64,000 nucleotides of DNA from Modestobacter sp. L9-4. GTDB lineage: Bacteria; Actinomycetota; Actinomycetes; Mycobacteriales; Geodermatophilaceae. This document shows positions 8,860-18,943 of the stretch, one piece after another; position 1 is the first letter of the stretch, and each line of letters opens with the position of its first letter. Both the position numbers and the translations under genes were made by a program. The stretch lies in assembly GCF_019112525.1 (NCBI RefSeq), contig NZ_CP077800.1, forward strand, positions 682,001 through 746,000, written 5' to 3'. The notes below the pieces were generated by a model. The model was not told the origin of the DNA. It did no database searches and saw only the letters and a list, made by a program, of their open reading frames with translations.

Positions 8860-11544
8860 TCAGGTGCCGGGGCGGAACATGCGGCGGGGGCCGGGGTCGA
8901 CGCGGGCCGTCGGGGGGCCGACGCGGACCTGGGCGCCGGCGACGACCAGGGAACGTCCGCTGGGGGTGGCCGGGCCGACGATGACCGGCTCCAGGTTGAG
9001 CGCCAGCACCTCGGGCAGGTCGTCGGCCAGGCGGGCGACGCGGAGCAGCAGGTCCTCCAGTGCCGCGGTGTCGACCGGCGCGCTGCCGCGGTAGCCGTCC
9101 AGCAGCGGGAACGCCCGCGGGCTGCGCACCAGTTCGGCGGCGTCCAGGTCGGTGAGCGGCAGGGTGCGGAAGGCGCGGTCGCCGAGCAGGTCGGTGGCCA
9201 CCCCGCCGACGCCGAAGCTCACCAGGGCGCCGAAGGACGGGTCGTCGACGACCTGCACCACCGTGCCGACCCCCGGCGCGGCCTGCTCCTGCACGATCAC
9301 CGGGTCGGCCGAGGGGATGGCGGCGTAGGCGACCCGCACGTCGTCGGCGTCGGCGAGGTCGAAGCGCATGCCGCCCAGGTCACGGCGGTCACGCAGCCAC
9401 GGCGCGGTCGACTTGAGCACCACCGGGTAGCCGATCGCCTCGGCCGCGGCCACCGCCGACTCGACGTCGGTGACCCGCCGGGTGCCCAGCATCGGCACGC
9501 CGTAGGCGCCCAGCAGCCGCATCGTCTCGGTGTCGGTGAGCTCCCGGCCGGCCGGCGTCCCGGCGAGGGCGGACTCCACCACCGCGCGCCCGCCGGCCTC
9601 CTCGACGTCGGCCAGCTCGGGCACCACCCCGACCGGACGGCGCCGCCAGCGGGCGTACTCGGCGACCTTGGCCAGCGCGATCACCGCCCGCTCCGGCGTG
9701 GAGAACGACGGCACCGAGCCGCGGGCGGGCATGCCGTCCTCGCCGCGGATCGCCAGCTCGTCGGGGATGCCCTCGGTGGAGAGGAAGTTGGCCACCAGCG
9801 GCTTGGTCGATCCCGCCGACACCTCCCGCAGCACCCGGCCGAAGGGCTGCTCACCCCGCAGCAGCGGCGGCAGGAACACCGCGACCACCGCGTCGACACC
9901 GTCGTCGTCCAGGGCGGTCTGCAGCGCGGCGCGGAAGTCCTCCGGGCCGGCCTGCGTGCCGATGTCGACCGGGCGCTCGTGAGCCAGCTCCAGGCCCTGC
10001 TCGAGCACCGCGTCGGCGACCAGCACCCCCATGGCGGTGGAGTTGCCGACGACGGCGACCCGGTCACCGGCCGGCAGCGGCTGGTGGGCCAGCAGCGTGC
10101 CGACGTCGAAGAGCTGGGCGAGTGTCTCCACCCGGATCACCCCCGCCGAGGCGAACAGCGCGGCGACCGACTGCTCCGGCACGGCGACGCTGGTGCCCGC
10201 GAGCCCGGCGGTCATGCCCACGTGCCGGCCGCTCTTCACCGCGACCACGGGCTTGCTGCGGCCGACAGCGCGGGCCAGCCGGGCGAACTTGCGGGGGTTG
10301 CCGAAGCTCTCCAGGTGCAGTAGCACCACCTCGGTGCCCGGGTCGGTCGCCCAGTACTGCAGCAGGTCGTTGCCGCTGACGTCGGCCCGGTTGCCGGCGG
10401 ACACGAAGCTGGACAGGCCGATGTTGCGGCCGCGGGCCCGCTCCAGCAGGGCCACGCCCAGCGCGCCGGACTGGGCGAAGAAGCCGACCCGCCCACGTCC
10501 GGGGACGTCGGGGGCGAGGCTGGCGTTGAGGTGCACCTCAGGGTCGGTGTTGACCACGCCCAGGCAGTTGGGCCCCACCACGCGCATGCCCGAGGCGCGG
10601 GCCGAGGCGACCAGCGCCCGCTCGGCGGCCAGCCCCTCGGGGCCGGTCTCGCCGAACCCGCCGGAGATGACCACCAGCGCGTGCACGTTCTTGCGCCGGC
10701 AGGCCTCCACGACCGCCGGCACCTCGTCCGCCGGGACGGCCAGCACGGCGAGGTCGACGTCGTCGGGGATGGCCTCGATGGAGGCGTGGGCGGGGACGCC
10801 GCGGACGTGCCGCACCGCCGGGTTGACCGGGTAGATCGGGCCGGCGAAGCCGTAGCCGAGCAGGTTGCTCAGCGCCGCGTACCCGACCTTGGCCGGGTCG
10901 TTGCTGGCGCCGATCACGGCCACCGAGCCGGGGTTGAGCAGCCGGCCGATCGAGCGGGACTCACTGCGCTGCTCCCGCTCGTGCACCACGGCCAGCGACT
11001 GCTCGGTGGGCGCGATCGGGAAGGTGAGGTGCACGACGCCGTCCTCGTAGGACCGCGACGCCGCGTACCCGGCATCGCGGAAGACCCGCACCATCCCGGT
11101 GTTCTGGCTCAGCACCTCCGCGATGAAGCGGGTGATGCCCCGCTCGCGGGCCGCGGCGGCGAGGTGCTCCAGCAGCACCGAGCCCAGGCCGCGCCGCTGG
11201 TGGGCGTCCTCGATGAGGAAGGCGACCTCGGCCTCGTCGGTGCCCGGCGTGCGGTCGTAGCGGCCCACGCCGATCAGGTGGTCGCCCAGCAGCACCACGA
11301 AGGCCACCCGGTCGACGTGGTCGACGTGGGTGAACCGGTACAGGTCCTTGGCCGACAGCTGACGGACCGGTCCGAAGAACCGGTAGTACCGGGTCTGGTC
11401 GGAGCTGCGCTCCATCAGCCCGACGATGCCGTCGGCGTCCTCCGGCGTGATCGGCCGCAGGTGCACCGTCCCACCGTCCGCCGCCACCACGTCGGCCTCC
11501 CACCGCGGCGGCGCCTCAGGGGCAGCAGTCACCTCGTCGTTCAC
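8860..11544 (-). CDS. GNAT + NDP-forming acyl-CoA synthetase-like protein (Pat-type lysine acetyltransferase)
   Basis: An 894-residue fusion. Residues about 20-180 are a GNAT domain ([13 protein letters not shown] acetyl-CoA loop). It is followed by a CoA-binding Rossmann domain ([15 protein letters not shown]), a succinyl-CoA-ligase-like domain and a C-terminal ATP-grasp domain. In Pat/PatZ proteins this layout gives protein lysine acetyltransferases that inactivate acetyl-CoA synthetase. Here the GNAT is N-terminal, as in Streptomyces PatA, not C-terminal as in Salmonella Pat. Where active ADP-forming synthetases have a phosphorylated His in SHTGALAG, I read AGLAGTS, suggesting a sensory rather than catalytic module. 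It lies 66 bases downstream of the acuC-like gene on the same strand. Confidence 0.85.
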   Translation of the reverse strand: MNDEVTAAPEAPPRWEADVVAADGGTVHLRPITPEDADGIVGLMERSSDQTRYYRFFGPVRQLSAKDLYRFTHVDHVDRVAFVVLLGDHLIGVGRYDRTPGTDEAEVAFLIEDAHQRRGLGSVLLEHLAAAARERGITRFIAEVLSQNTGMVRVFRDAGYAASRSYEDGVVHLTFPIAPTEQSLAVVHEREQRSESRSIGRLLNPGSVAVIGASNDPAKVGYAALSNLLGYGFAGPIYPVNPAVRHVRGVPAHASIEAIPDDVDLAVLAVPADEVPAVVEACRRKNVHALVVISGGFGETGPEGLAAERALVASARASGMRVVGPNCLGVVNTDPEVHLNASLAPDVPGRGRVGFFAQSGALGVALLERARGRNIGLSSFVSAGNRADVSGNDLLQYWATDPGTEVVLLHLESFGNPRKFARLARAVGRSKPVVAVKSGRHVGMTAGLAGTSVAVPEQSVAALFASAGVIRVETLAQLFDVGTLLAHQPLPAGDRVAVVGNSTAMGVLVADAVLEQGLELAHERPVDIGTQAGPEDFRAALQTALDDDGVDAVVAVFLPPLLRGEQPFGRVLREVSAGSTKPLVANFLSTEGIPDELAIRGEDGMPARGSVPSFSTPERAVIALAKVAEYARWRRRPVGVVPELADVEEAGGRAVVESALAGTPAGRELTDTETMRLLGAYGVPMLGTRRVTDVESAVAAAEAIGYPVVLKSTAPWLRDRRDLGGMRFDLADADDVRVAYAAIPSADPVIVQEQAAPGVGTVVQVVDDPSFGALVSFGVGGVATDLLGDRAFRTLPLTDLDAAELVRSPRAFPLLDGYRGSAPVDTAALEDLLLRVARLADDLPEVLALNLEPVIVGPATPSGRSLVVAGAQVRVGPPTARVDPGPRRMFRPGT

Positions 11545-11556
11545 GGAGCCTCCCGG

Positions 11557-11607
11557 CCATCCAGCAGGGGCCCGCCGCGAGCTCGCGAGCGGTGGGGGGC
11601 TGGATGG
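11557..11607 (-). repeat. Inverted repeat between acuC and pat-like genes
   Basis: CCATCCAGC (11557-11565) and GCTGGATGG (11599-11607) bracket an inner 12-bp palindrome, CGCGAGCTCGCG. The structure fills nearly the whole 66-base gap between the two genes. It could be a partial terminator or attenuator that sets the deacetylase/acetyltransferase ratio, or an mRNA-stability hairpin. Confidence 0.5.
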
Positions 11608-11610
11608 TCC

Positions 11611-12795
11611 TTAATCACGGGGGTCGTCCGGGTCCAGTCCGAAGTAGGGGAACGATGCTCGGCGGGTGCGCATGACCGCCTGGTCGACGCGGTTCTCCGT
11701 CAGGGGGTCCCAGCGGGCGAAGCCGGTGTAGCCGCCCTCGGTCATGGTGTCCGGCGGCTCGATGCGCAGGCCGCGGCTGCGGACGTCGTCCTGCCAGCCC
11801 TGCGGGATCGGCGTGCCCGGGTCCAGCCGGTCACCGCCGGCCTCGGCGAGCAGGTGGGTCCAGGCGCGCGGCACGCAGCGCACCAGGCCGTAGCCCCCAC
11901 CGCCCAGGGCGACCCACCGGCCGTCGCACAGCTCGTGGGCCAGGTCGTGCACGGCCCGGTAGGAGGCGCGCTGCCCGTCGACGGTGAGCGCGAGGTCGGC
12001 GAGGGGGTCCTCGTGGTGGGCGTCGCAGCCGCACTGGGTGACCAGGATCTGCGGCCGGAAGGCCCGCACGACGCTGGGCACGACGGCGTGGAAGGCGCGC
12101 AGCCAGCCGGAGTCGTCGGTGCCGTTGGGCAGGGCGAGGTTGACCGAGCTGCCCAGTGCCCTGTCCGGGTCGCCGGTCTCCTCGGGGAACCCGGTGCCGG
12201 GGAAGAGGGTGAGCGGGGTCTGGTGGACGCTCACCGTGAGCACCCGCGGGTCGTCGTAGAACGCGGTCTGGACGCCGTCGCCGTGGTGCACGTCGAGGTC
12301 GACGTAGGCGATCCGCTCCCAGCCCTGCCCGAGCAGCCAGGCGATCGCGACCGCGGCGTCGTTGAAGACGCAGAAGCCCGAGGCGCCCCCCCGCATGGCG
12401 TGGTGCATGCCGCCGGCGATGTTCACCGCGTGCTGCGCCCGGCCGGAGGACACCTGCTGGGCGGCCAGCACGCTGCCGCCGGTGATCAGCGCGGCCGCGT
12501 CGTACATGCCGGGGAAGACGGGGTTGTCCGGCGGGCCCAGGCCGTGGCCGGCGTCCCGGGGGTGCTCGGGCGCCCGGCGGACGGCATCGAGGTAGGCGGG
12601 GTCGTGCACCAGGGTGAGCAGGTCCTCGCCGGCCGGGCTGGGGGCGACGACCGACAACCGCGGCCCGTCGAGCACGCCGAGGGTGTCGGCCAGGCGCATG
12701 GTGAGGTCCAGCCGCACCGGGTGCATGGGGTGCTCCCCGCCCCAGGTGTAGCCGAGCAGGGCGTCGTCCCAGACGACGGTCACCGAGTCGCTCAT
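11611..12795 (-). CDS. acuC: AcuC-like histone-deacetylase-family protein
   Basis: A 394-residue class I deacetylase-family protein. The zinc and catalytic stretches are all present: GGMHHAM (catalytic His pair), [19 protein letters not shown] and GGGGYG. AcuC removes acetyl groups from acetyl-CoA synthetase and restores its activity. The length suits AcuC. The neighbouring acetyltransferase gene on the same strand makes a writer/eraser pair. The ATG at 12795 opens the longest sensible frame. Its upstream region (12796-12984) is shared with ideR. Confidence 0.88.
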   Translation of the reverse strand: MSDSVTVVWDDALLGYTWGGEHPMHPVRLDLTMRLADTLGVLDGPRLSVVAPSPAGEDLLTLVHDPAYLDAVRRAPEHPRDAGHGLGPPDNPVFPGMYDAAALITGGSVLAAQQVSSGRAQHAVNIAGGMHHAMRGGASGFCVFNDAAVAIAWLLGQGWERIAYVDLDVHHGDGVQTAFYDDPRVLTVSVHQTPLTLFPGTGFPEETGDPDRALGSSVNLALPNGTDDSGWLRAFHAVVPSVVRAFRPQILVTQCGCDAHHEDPLADLALTVDGQRASYRAVHDLAHELCDGRWVALGGGGYGLVRCVPRAWTHLLAEAGGDRLDPGTPIPQGWQDDVRSRGLRIEPPDTMTEGGYTGFARWDPLTENRVDQAVMRTRRASFPYFGLDPDDPRD

Positions 12796-12984
12796 CGCTC
12801 CCCCGGTCCCGGCGCCGCGGCGCCGGGCGGGGCCGGCGCGGTACTCCTCGTCGAGCAGGCGGGCTGCGTCACCGCGCCGACGCTACCGGTGCGGGCACCA
12901 CCCCGCGGGGTGCCCGGTCGTGGCGACGGTCCCGCCGGGTGGCCCCCGACTCGTAGACTCGGGGGACCTGACGGAGGAGTGGAC

Positions 12985-13704
12985 GTGAACGACCTCATCG
13001 ACACCACGGAGATGTACCTCCGGACCATCTTCGAGCTCGAGGAAGAGGGCATCGTCCCGCTGCGGGCGCGGATCGCCGAGCGCCTGCACCAGAGCGGCCC
13101 CACCGTGAGCCAGACCGTTGCCCGGATGGAGCGCGACGGGCTGCTGACCGTGCAGGGCGACCGGCACCTGCAGCTGTCCGACGAGGGCCGTGCGCTGGCC
13201 ACCGCGGTCATGCGCAAGCACCGGCTGGCCGAGTGCCTGCTCGTCGACGTGATCGGCCTGGACTACGCCGACGTGCACGAGGAGGCCTGCCGCTGGGAGC
13301 ACGTGATGAGCGAGGCCGTGGAGCGCAAGCTGCTCAGCCTGCTCAAGAACCCCACCGTGTCGCCCTTCGGCAACCCGATCCCGGGCCTCGACGCCCTGGG
13401 CGGTGACACCTCGGCGGTGCTCGACGCGCTGACCCTGCTCTCGACCACCGCGACGCCGGAGGGCACCAAGGTCGTCGTGCGCCGGATCAGCGAGCAGCTG
13501 CAGGAGGACGCCGACCTGCTGCGCTCGATGGCCGCGCAGAACGTGCGCCCGGGCTCGACGGTGACCCCCTCGCTGGCCAACGGTGCGGTGCTGGTCGACG
13601 GCGTCGCCCTGCAGCCCGGCGTGGCCCAGCACGTGTTCGTCAGCGCCGTCGACGAGGAGCTCACCCCGGCCGAGGCCGCCGAGGCGGTCGCCGCCGTCTC
13701 CTAG
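12985..13704 (+). CDS. ideR: Iron-dependent repressor IdeR (DtxR family)
   Basis: A 239-residue DtxR-family regulator with an N-terminal winged helix, a dimerisation/metal domain and a C-terminal SH3-like domain. Every known metal ligand falls at the standard residue number: M10, C102, E105 and H106 (site 2) and H79, E83 and H98 (site 1). It should bind Fe(II) and repress iron uptake genes. The GTG at 12985 has GGAGGAG upstream and a TAGACT -10-like hexamer at 12954-12959. A hairpin terminator follows the stop. It is divergent from acuC. Confidence 0.95.
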   Translation: MNDLIDTTEMYLRTIFELEEEGIVPLRARIAERLHQSGPTVSQTVARMERDGLLTVQGDRHLQLSDEGRALATAVMRKHRLAECLLVDVIGLDYADVHEEACRWEHVMSEAVERKLLSLLKNPTVSPFGNPIPGLDALGGDTSAVLDALTLLSTTATPEGTKVVVRRISEQLQEDADLLRSMAAQNVRPGSTVTPSLANGAVLVDGVALQPGVAQHVFVSAVDEELTPAEAAEAVAAVS

Positions 13705-13721
13705 CGGCGCACCCGCCCTGC

Positions 13722-13760
13722 CGAGAGCCGCGCCCCCCGACCCGGGGGTCGCGGCTCTCG
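13722..13760 (+). terminator. Terminator after ideR
   Basis: CGAGAGCCGCG (13722-13732) pairs with CGCGGCTCTCG (13750-13760), and an inner CCCCC/GGGGG extends the stem with one mismatch around a GACCC loop. It starts 18 bases after the ideR stop. Confidence 0.75.
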
Positions 13761-13845
13761 TCGTCGGAGATGGTTCGCACGGCTCACGACCGGCCACTAG
13801 GCTGCGGAGCGCACCCTCGCCGACCACCAGAGAGAGAAGGTCCCG

Positions 13846-15912
13846 GTGAGCGACTCCCCCGCGCCTCGTGAGCAGACCGAGGACACCCCGCCGACCCCGT
13901 TCCACCGGCTGGCCGACTTCGTCGCGCTCCCCCGGCTCGGTGGCCTGGCCCTCTCCCCCGACGGCAGCCGGCTGGTCACCTCGGTGGCCACGCTGGACGC
14001 CGAGGGCAAGAAGTGGCAGTCGGCGCTGTGGGAGGTCGACCCGGCCGGGCAGCGTCCGGCCCGGCGGCTGACCCGCGGCGCGGCCGGGGAGTCGGGCCCG
14101 GTGTTCGCCCCGACCGGCGAGCTGCTGTTCACGTCTGCCCGCCCCGACCCCGCCGCCGGCAAGGACGCCGGCGACCCGAAGCCGGCACTGTGGGCGCTGT
14201 CCCCCGGGGGCGGCGAGGCGCGACTGGTGCTCAGCCGGTCCAGCGGCGTCTCCGGCGTGGCCGTGGCCGCCGACAGCGGTGACGTGGTGGTCGTGTCCTC
14301 CGTGGTGCCCGGTGCCGCCGACGCCGAGGCCGACGAGCAGCGCCGCAAGGCCCGCACCGACGCCGGCGTCACCGCGCTGCTGCACGAGAGCTACCCGGTG
14401 CGCTTCTGGGACCACGACCTGGGTCCGGCGTTGCCGCACGTGTTCTGGACCGGGCGGGTCCCGGAGGAGTCCGCACCGGCCCCGGAGTGGCGCGACCTGA
14501 CCCCGGACGCCGGTCCCCCGACCGGCGCCGGCGACGACCTGGCCATCTCCCCCGACGGCCGGTTCGTGGTGCGCAGCGAGGACGTGCCCGACGGCCCCGC
14601 CGGACGGCGTTCCCGGCTGGTGCTCACCCAGGTGGCCACGGGCACGACGCGGATGCTGGTCGACGACCCGCAGGCCGACGTCTTCTCCCCCGCGTTCTCC
14701 CCCGACTCCACGCAGGTCGTCTGCGTGCGCGAGTCGGTCTCCACCTTCGCCGAGCCGCCGGACTACACGCTGCTGCTGGTGGACGTCGAGTCGTCGCAGG
14801 CCCGCGACCTGACCGTCGGCTTCGACCGATGGCCGGGCTCGCCGCAGTTCTCCGCGGAGGGCACCGCGGTGTTCTTCCTGGCCGACGACGACGGCCGGCA
14901 CGCGCTGTACCGGGTCGAGCTGGCCGGTGGGGCGCCGGTGCGGCTGACCGACTCCGGCGCCTACAGCGACCTGCAGGTGGCCCGGGACGGCAGCGCGCTG
15001 TACGCGCTGCGGTCGGGCTACGACCACCCGGCGGCGCCGGTGCGGCTGGACCCGCGGGCGACCGGTCAGGACCCCGTCGCGCTGCCCAACCCCGGCACGA
15101 TCACCGCCTTCCCCGGCACGCTGCGCGAGCTGGACGCCACCGCCGCCGACGGCACCCGGGTGCAGTCCTGGCTGGTGCTGCCCGAGGGCGCCAGCGAGAC
15201 GGCCCCCGCCCCGCTGGTGCTGTGGGTGCACGGCGGCCCGCTGATGAGCTGGAACTCCTGGTCGTGGCGCTGGACGCCGTGGGTGCTGGCCGCCCGGGGC
15301 TACGCGGTGCTGCTGCCCAACCCGGCGCTGTCGCAGGGTTTCGGGCAGGACTTCGTGCGCCGCGGCTGGGGCGAGTGGGGCGAGCACCCCTATACCGACC
15401 TGATGGCCGCGGTCGACGCCGCGGAGGCGCTGCCGGAGATCGACGAGACCCGCACCGCGGCCATGGGCGGCTCGTTCGGTGGCTACATGGCCAACTGGAT
15501 CGCCACCCAGACCGACCGGTTCGCCGCGATCGTCACCCACGCCAGCCTCTGGCACCTGGACAGCTTCGGCGGCACCACCGACTCCGCGTACTACTGGGAG
15601 CGCGAGTTCGGCGACCCGCTGACCGAGCCGCGGCGCTACGACCAGAACTCCCCGCACCGCTACGCCGACGCCATCCGGACGCCGATGCTGGTGATCCACG
15701 GCGACAAGGACTACCGCGTCCCGATCGGCGAGGGCCTGCGGCTCTGGTACGACCTGCAGAAGCGCGGGGTGCCCTCGAAGTTCCTGTACTTCCCGGACGA
15801 GAACCACTGGGTGCTCACGCCGGGCAACGCCGCGGTCTGGTACGAGACGGTGCTGGCCTTCCTCGGCCAGCACGTGCTGGGCGAGGAGTGGCAGCGGCCC
15901 GAGCTGCTCTGA
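13846..15912 (+). CDS. S9-family serine peptidase (acyl-aminoacyl peptidase-like)
   Basis: A 688-residue protein with an N-terminal beta-propeller with repeated LSPDG and FSPDS motifs, then an alpha/beta-hydrolase domain. The catalytic triad can be placed at Ser543 (GGSFGGYM), Asp622 (HGDKDYRVP) and His654 (ENHW). S9 peptidases cleave short peptides. No signal peptide is seen, so it is cytoplasmic. The GTG at 13846 follows AGAGAGAAGG. It stands alone, with a TAGGCT hexamer upstream and a perfect hairpin after it. Confidence 0.9.
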   Translation: MSDSPAPREQTEDTPPTPFHRLADFVALPRLGGLALSPDGSRLVTSVATLDAEGKKWQSALWEVDPAGQRPARRLTRGAAGESGPVFAPTGELLFTSARPDPAAGKDAGDPKPALWALSPGGGEARLVLSRSSGVSGVAVAADSGDVVVVSSVVPGAADAEADEQRRKARTDAGVTALLHESYPVRFWDHDLGPALPHVFWTGRVPEESAPAPEWRDLTPDAGPPTGAGDDLAISPDGRFVVRSEDVPDGPAGRRSRLVLTQVATGTTRMLVDDPQADVFSPAFSPDSTQVVCVRESVSTFAEPPDYTLLLVDVESSQARDLTVGFDRWPGSPQFSAEGTAVFFLADDDGRHALYRVELAGGAPVRLTDSGAYSDLQVARDGSALYALRSGYDHPAAPVRLDPRATGQDPVALPNPGTITAFPGTLRELDATAADGTRVQSWLVLPEGASETAPAPLVLWVHGGPLMSWNSWSWRWTPWVLAARGYAVLLPNPALSQGFGQDFVRRGWGEWGEHPYTDLMAAVDAAEALPEIDETRTAAMGGSFGGYMANWIATQTDRFAAIVTHASLWHLDSFGGTTDSAYYWEREFGDPLTEPRRYDQNSPHRYADAIRTPMLVIHGDKDYRVPIGEGLRLWYDLQKRGVPSKFLYFPDENHWVLTPGNAAVWYETVLAFLGQHVLGEEWQRPELL

Positions 15913-15918
15913 GCGGCG

Positions 15919-15954
15919 GACGCACCGGCCGGGCCGCGACCCGGCCGGTGCGTC
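15919..15954. terminator. Bidirectional terminator
   Basis: A perfect 15-bp stem (GACGCACCGGCCGGG at 15919-15933 with 15940-15954) and a 6-base loop lie between the converging S9 peptidase and DUF4192 genes. The right arm overlaps the DUF4192 stop codon. Confidence 0.8.
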
Positions 15955-16987
15955 AGCGGCCCGCATCGAGCGGGCCGGCGGCCTCCCGGATCACCTCCCG
16001 CACCACGTCCGGCGGCAGGCACGCGTCGAGCGCGGTGCGCATCAGCCCGGCGAGGGTGTGGCTGGGCTCGCTGCCCAGCGCCCGGTCCAGCGCGAGGTTG
16101 GCCAGCGCGCCGTCGCCGCGCAGCCACGCGCTGACCGCCAGCAGGGTCGCCGGTGCGGCGTCCAGCGGGGTCGGCGCCCGGCGGGTGAGCTCGGTCCACA
16201 GCGCCTGCGCGGCCGGTTCGCGGTCGCCCAGCGCCAAGGTCAGCGCCCGGTCCCGCACGTCGGTGTCGCGCAGGCCCCAGGCCAGCCGGGCCACCTGCCG
16301 GTCCGACAGGGGCGCGGTGCGGGCGGTCCCGGCGTCCTCCACCGCGGCGAGCAGGGCGTCCCAGGCCTCCTCGACGACGGCGTCCCAGCCCTCGAGCGCC
16401 GTCCGGCGGGCCAGCTCGTCGCCCACCTCCTCGCACGCGGCGGCCATGCCCGGCGAGCGGGTGGGGGCCAGGCGCCGGGCGAGCGCGGCGCGGTCGTCCT
16501 CGACGACGTGACCGGAGAACACCGACGTCGCCGCCAGCTCGCTGGTGCCGCCCGGCAGCGGGGTGCCCGCACCGGGTGCGCAGCAGGCCTGGGGGCAGTC
16601 GTAGTCCCACCAGCGGCCGCCGCGGACCAGCAGGACGTCCCGCACCGGCACCCGGCGGTGGTGGAAGGCGAGCACCACCTCGTGCAGCAGGGCACGGTGC
16701 GGCAGCTCCCGACCGTCGTCGTCCTCGGAGACCACGAGCAGCAGGACGGCGGTGGGTCCGCTGCTGAGCACCGACGCGGCCAGGCTGCCGGCCAGGGACG
16801 CGGCGTGCTCCGGCGGCGGCAGGTCGGCCCGGGCGGTGAGGCCGAGGACCTCGCGACCGGCGTGGGCGTGCAGGCTGACCACCACCAGTGACTCCGCGGG
16901 CCGGAACCCCAGCAGCTGGGGCACGGCGGCGGCCAGCGCGCCCCGGTCGGGGAGGCGGACGGTGGGGCGGGGGTTCAGGTCGGTCAT
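15953..16987 (-). CDS. DUF4192 domain protein
   Basis: A 344-residue actinobacterial protein of unknown function. The N-terminus has the family's VPQLLGFRPAESLVVVSLH stretch. A middle region has CPQACC, and the C-terminal half is Ala/Leu-rich and helical. The ATG at 16987 is the natural start; upstream in-frame sequence is unlike the family. No membrane segment is present. Neighbours give no functional clue. Confidence 0.8.
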   Translation of the reverse strand: MTDLNPRPTVRLPDRGALAAAVPQLLGFRPAESLVVVSLHAHAGREVLGLTARADLPPPEHAASLAGSLAASVLSSGPTAVLLLVVSEDDDGRELPHRALLHEVVLAFHHRRVPVRDVLLVRGGRWWDYDCPQACCAPGAGTPLPGGTSELAATSVFSGHVVEDDRAALARRLAPTRSPGMAAACEEVGDELARRTALEGWDAVVEEAWDALLAAVEDAGTARTAPLSDRQVARLAWGLRDTDVRDRALTLALGDREPAAQALWTELTRRAPTPLDAAPATLLAVSAWLRGDGALANLALDRALGSEPSHTLAGLMRTALDACLPPDVVREVIREAAGPLDAGR

Positions 16988-17168
16988 GCCCTCGACCGTG
17001 GCCCGGCGGCCGGCCCCGGCCAACGGCCCCGGGGCGACGGTGGAGCCGGCCCCCGGATGTGGACGGCGGCGGGCGGCGGTCCCGGGCGGTGTGCTGGTGG
17101 TCGGACTGCTGCAGCAGCTCGCCGGGCAGGACGACCTGCGCACCGCCGTGGACGGGCGGCGGCCGGGG

Positions 17169-17642
17169 TCATCGCCCGCCGAGCTGCTCCCGCACCGGGC
17201 CGGCGAGCCGGCTCAGGACGACGCCGAGCTGACGCTGCTGCGCGGCGGTGAGCGGGTCGAACACGAGCGCCCGCACCTGCTCGACGTGGCCGGGGGCGCT
17301 GTCGACGACCTTCTGCCGGCCGGCGTCGGTCAGCGTCGCCAGGGTGTAGCGGCCGTTGTCCGGATCGGGGCACCGCGTGACCCAGCCCTGCTCCTCGAAC
17401 CTGACCATCACCTTCGACAACCGCGGCAGGGTGCTGGTGCACTGCGCGGCCAGGTCGCTGAGCCGCATCGTGGACGCCTCGGTCATCGAGAGCCGGGCCA
17501 GCACGCTGTACTCGAAGTTGGAGATGCTGGCGTCCGCCTGCATCTGCCGGTCCAGCAGGGCGGGCAGCCCGATGACCACGGTCAGCAGGTCCTGCCAGAG
17601 GGCCTGCTGGTCGTCGTCGAGCCACCGCGTCGAGCTGGTCAT
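17169..17642 (-). CDS. MarR-family regulator
   Basis: A 157-residue protein with the winged-helix layout of MarR: an N-terminal dimer helix, MRLSDLAAQCTSTLPRLSKVMVRFEEQGWV as helix-turn-helix, then a DNGRYTLATLTDAG wing. The ATG at 17642 was chosen over an upstream frame that runs through the operator region. It is divergent from an oxidoreductase gene, and three copies of one palindrome fill the gap. The classical reading is a ligand-responsive repressor of itself and the oxidoreductase. Confidence 0.88.
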   Translation of the reverse strand: MTSSTRWLDDDQQALWQDLLTVVIGLPALLDRQMQADASISNFEYSVLARLSMTEASTMRLSDLAAQCTSTLPRLSKVMVRFEEQGWVTRCPDPDNGRYTLATLTDAGRQKVVDSAPGHVEQVRALVFDPLTAAQQRQLGVVLSRLAGPVREQLGGR

Positions 17643-17654
17643 GGCGCCCAGCGT

Positions 17655-17771
17655 ACTTGCCTGAGCAAGCTCGGCGACCGCTGATGCGCGCACGGCCACG
17701 GAGCCGCCGTCACCGCGGTTGACTTGCCAGAGCAACCGTGGCACCGTCCCGTCTCACTTGCTCAGGCAAGT
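17655..17771. promoter_or_regulatory. Three palindromic operator candidates for the MarR regulator
   Basis: Consensus ACTTGC-N4-GCAAGT. Site 1 (17655-17670) ACTTGCCTGAGCAAGC has one arm mismatch. Site 2 (17722-17737) ACTTGCCAGAGCAACC is degenerate in its right arm. Site 3 (17756-17771) ACTTGCTCAGGCAAGT has perfect arms. Starts are 67 and 34 bases apart. Site 2 overlaps a TTGACT -35-like hexamer for the plus-strand gene; site 1 lies 13 bases from the regulator's ATG. Confidence 0.75.
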
Positions 17772-17884
17772 GCGGAGAGGGTCTGCCCCCTCGCGCGGAG
17801 GGTCGTCGCCGCCCCCTCGCGCCCAACAGGACCGCCCTCCCCCGCCGGACACCCCACAGCACCAGCCACGACGAGGAGACAGCC

Positions 17885-18817
17885 GTGAAGGCGATCCGCT
17901 ACCACCAGTTCGGCACGACCGAGGTCCTGCGCCAGGAGGAGGTGGAGCGTCCGGTGCCCGCCCCCGGCCAGGTGCTGGTCCGCGTGGCGGCCACCTCGTT
18001 CAACCCCGTCGACGACCACATCCGGCTGGGCCTGCTGGCCGAGATGATCCCGACCGCGCTGCCGGTCACCCCCGGGCTGGACGTCGCCGGCACCGTCGTC
18101 GAGCTCGGGGCCGGCGTCTCCGGCGTCGAGGTGGGTGACCAGGTCGTCGCCATGTCCCCGCTGGACACCCACGGCGGGGCGGCCGAGTACGCGGTCCTCG
18201 CCGCCGACCTGGTGACCCCGGCCCCGCGGACGGTCGACCTGGCCGACGCCGCGTCGCTGCCGCTGGCCGGGCTGGCGGCCATGCAGGCCGCCGTGGAGCT
18301 GGCCGAGGTGCGGGCCGGTCAGACCGTCCTGGTCAACGGCGCCGGCGGGGCGGTGGGCAGCATCGTGGTCCAGCTCGCCGTCGACGCCGGCGCGGAGGTG
18401 ACCGCGGTCGACGCACCGGCGCACGCCGAGCGCCTGCGCGGCTACGGCGCACGGGTCGTCGGCCCACTGGACCTCGACGCCGGCCCCGCGGCGGTGTCCG
18501 GCCCGTTCGACGTGGTGGTCAACCACGTGCGCCTGGCACCGGAGGACATGGCCCGGCTGACCTCCTACGTGGCCGACGGCGGGATCGCCGTCAGCTCCGC
18601 CGGGCCGGTGCCGGCCGACGAGGCACGCGGGGTGCGCACGGCCGGGGTGTGGGTCGGCCCGAACGCCGCCCACCTGGCCGACCTCGTCGCCCGGGTCGAC
18701 GACGGCCGGCTCGCCCTGCACGTCGTCGACCGGCGTCCGCTGGAGGAGCTGCCGGCGGTGCACGAGGACGCCGGCAACGGCCGCCTGCCGGGCAAGACGG
18801 TCATCACCGTCGCCTGA
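17885..18817 (+). CDS. Quinone-oxidoreductase-like NADP-dependent MDR enzyme
   Basis: A 310-residue medium-chain dehydrogenase/reductase. It has a GroES-like N-terminal domain (SFNPVDDHIR, GLDVAGTVVELG) and a Rossmann domain with VNGAGGAVGSIVVQ for NADP binding. No zinc-binding Cys cluster is present, so it groups with the quinone oxidoreductase/zeta-crystallin branch. It probably reduces quinones or reactive carbonyls. The GTG at 17885 follows GAGGAG. It is likely controlled by the divergent MarR regulator through the palindromes upstream. Confidence 0.87.
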   Translation: MKAIRYHQFGTTEVLRQEEVERPVPAPGQVLVRVAATSFNPVDDHIRLGLLAEMIPTALPVTPGLDVAGTVVELGAGVSGVEVGDQVVAMSPLDTHGGAAEYAVLAADLVTPAPRTVDLADAASLPLAGLAAMQAAVELAEVRAGQTVLVNGAGGAVGSIVVQLAVDAGAEVTAVDAPAHAERLRGYGARVVGPLDLDAGPAAVSGPFDVVVNHVRLAPEDMARLTSYVADGGIAVSSAGPVPADEARGVRTAGVWVGPNAAHLADLVARVDDGRLALHVVDRRPLEELPAVHEDAGNGRLPGKTVITVA

Positions 18818-18826
18818 GGCGCCGCA

Positions 18827-18859
18827 GAGCCCGCCGGTGCGGTCCTCACCGGCGGGCTC
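18827..18859. terminator. Hairpin terminator between oxidoreductase and TetR genes
   Basis: GAGCCCGCCGGTG (18827-18839) and CACCGGCGGGCTC (18847-18859) form a perfect 13-bp stem with a 7-base loop. A second small hairpin (ACCCGGC/GCCGGGT, 18924-18940) lies just beyond the TetR stop on the other strand. Confidence 0.75.
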
Positions 18860-18943
18860 CGACCTCGGTCTGGTCGCCGGGGCCCGCCCTCTCGACCAGC
18901 GGTTCGAGCTGGACGGCACGGGGACCCGGCGGTGCCGGGTGGG

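Noticed and set aside
10531-12984. Very long plus-strand open frame extending upstream of ideR through acuC and the pat-like gene
   Set aside because: It is antisense to two clear enzyme genes, is rich in His/Arg/Gly/Gln shadow composition, and only its end (from 12985) matches IdeR.
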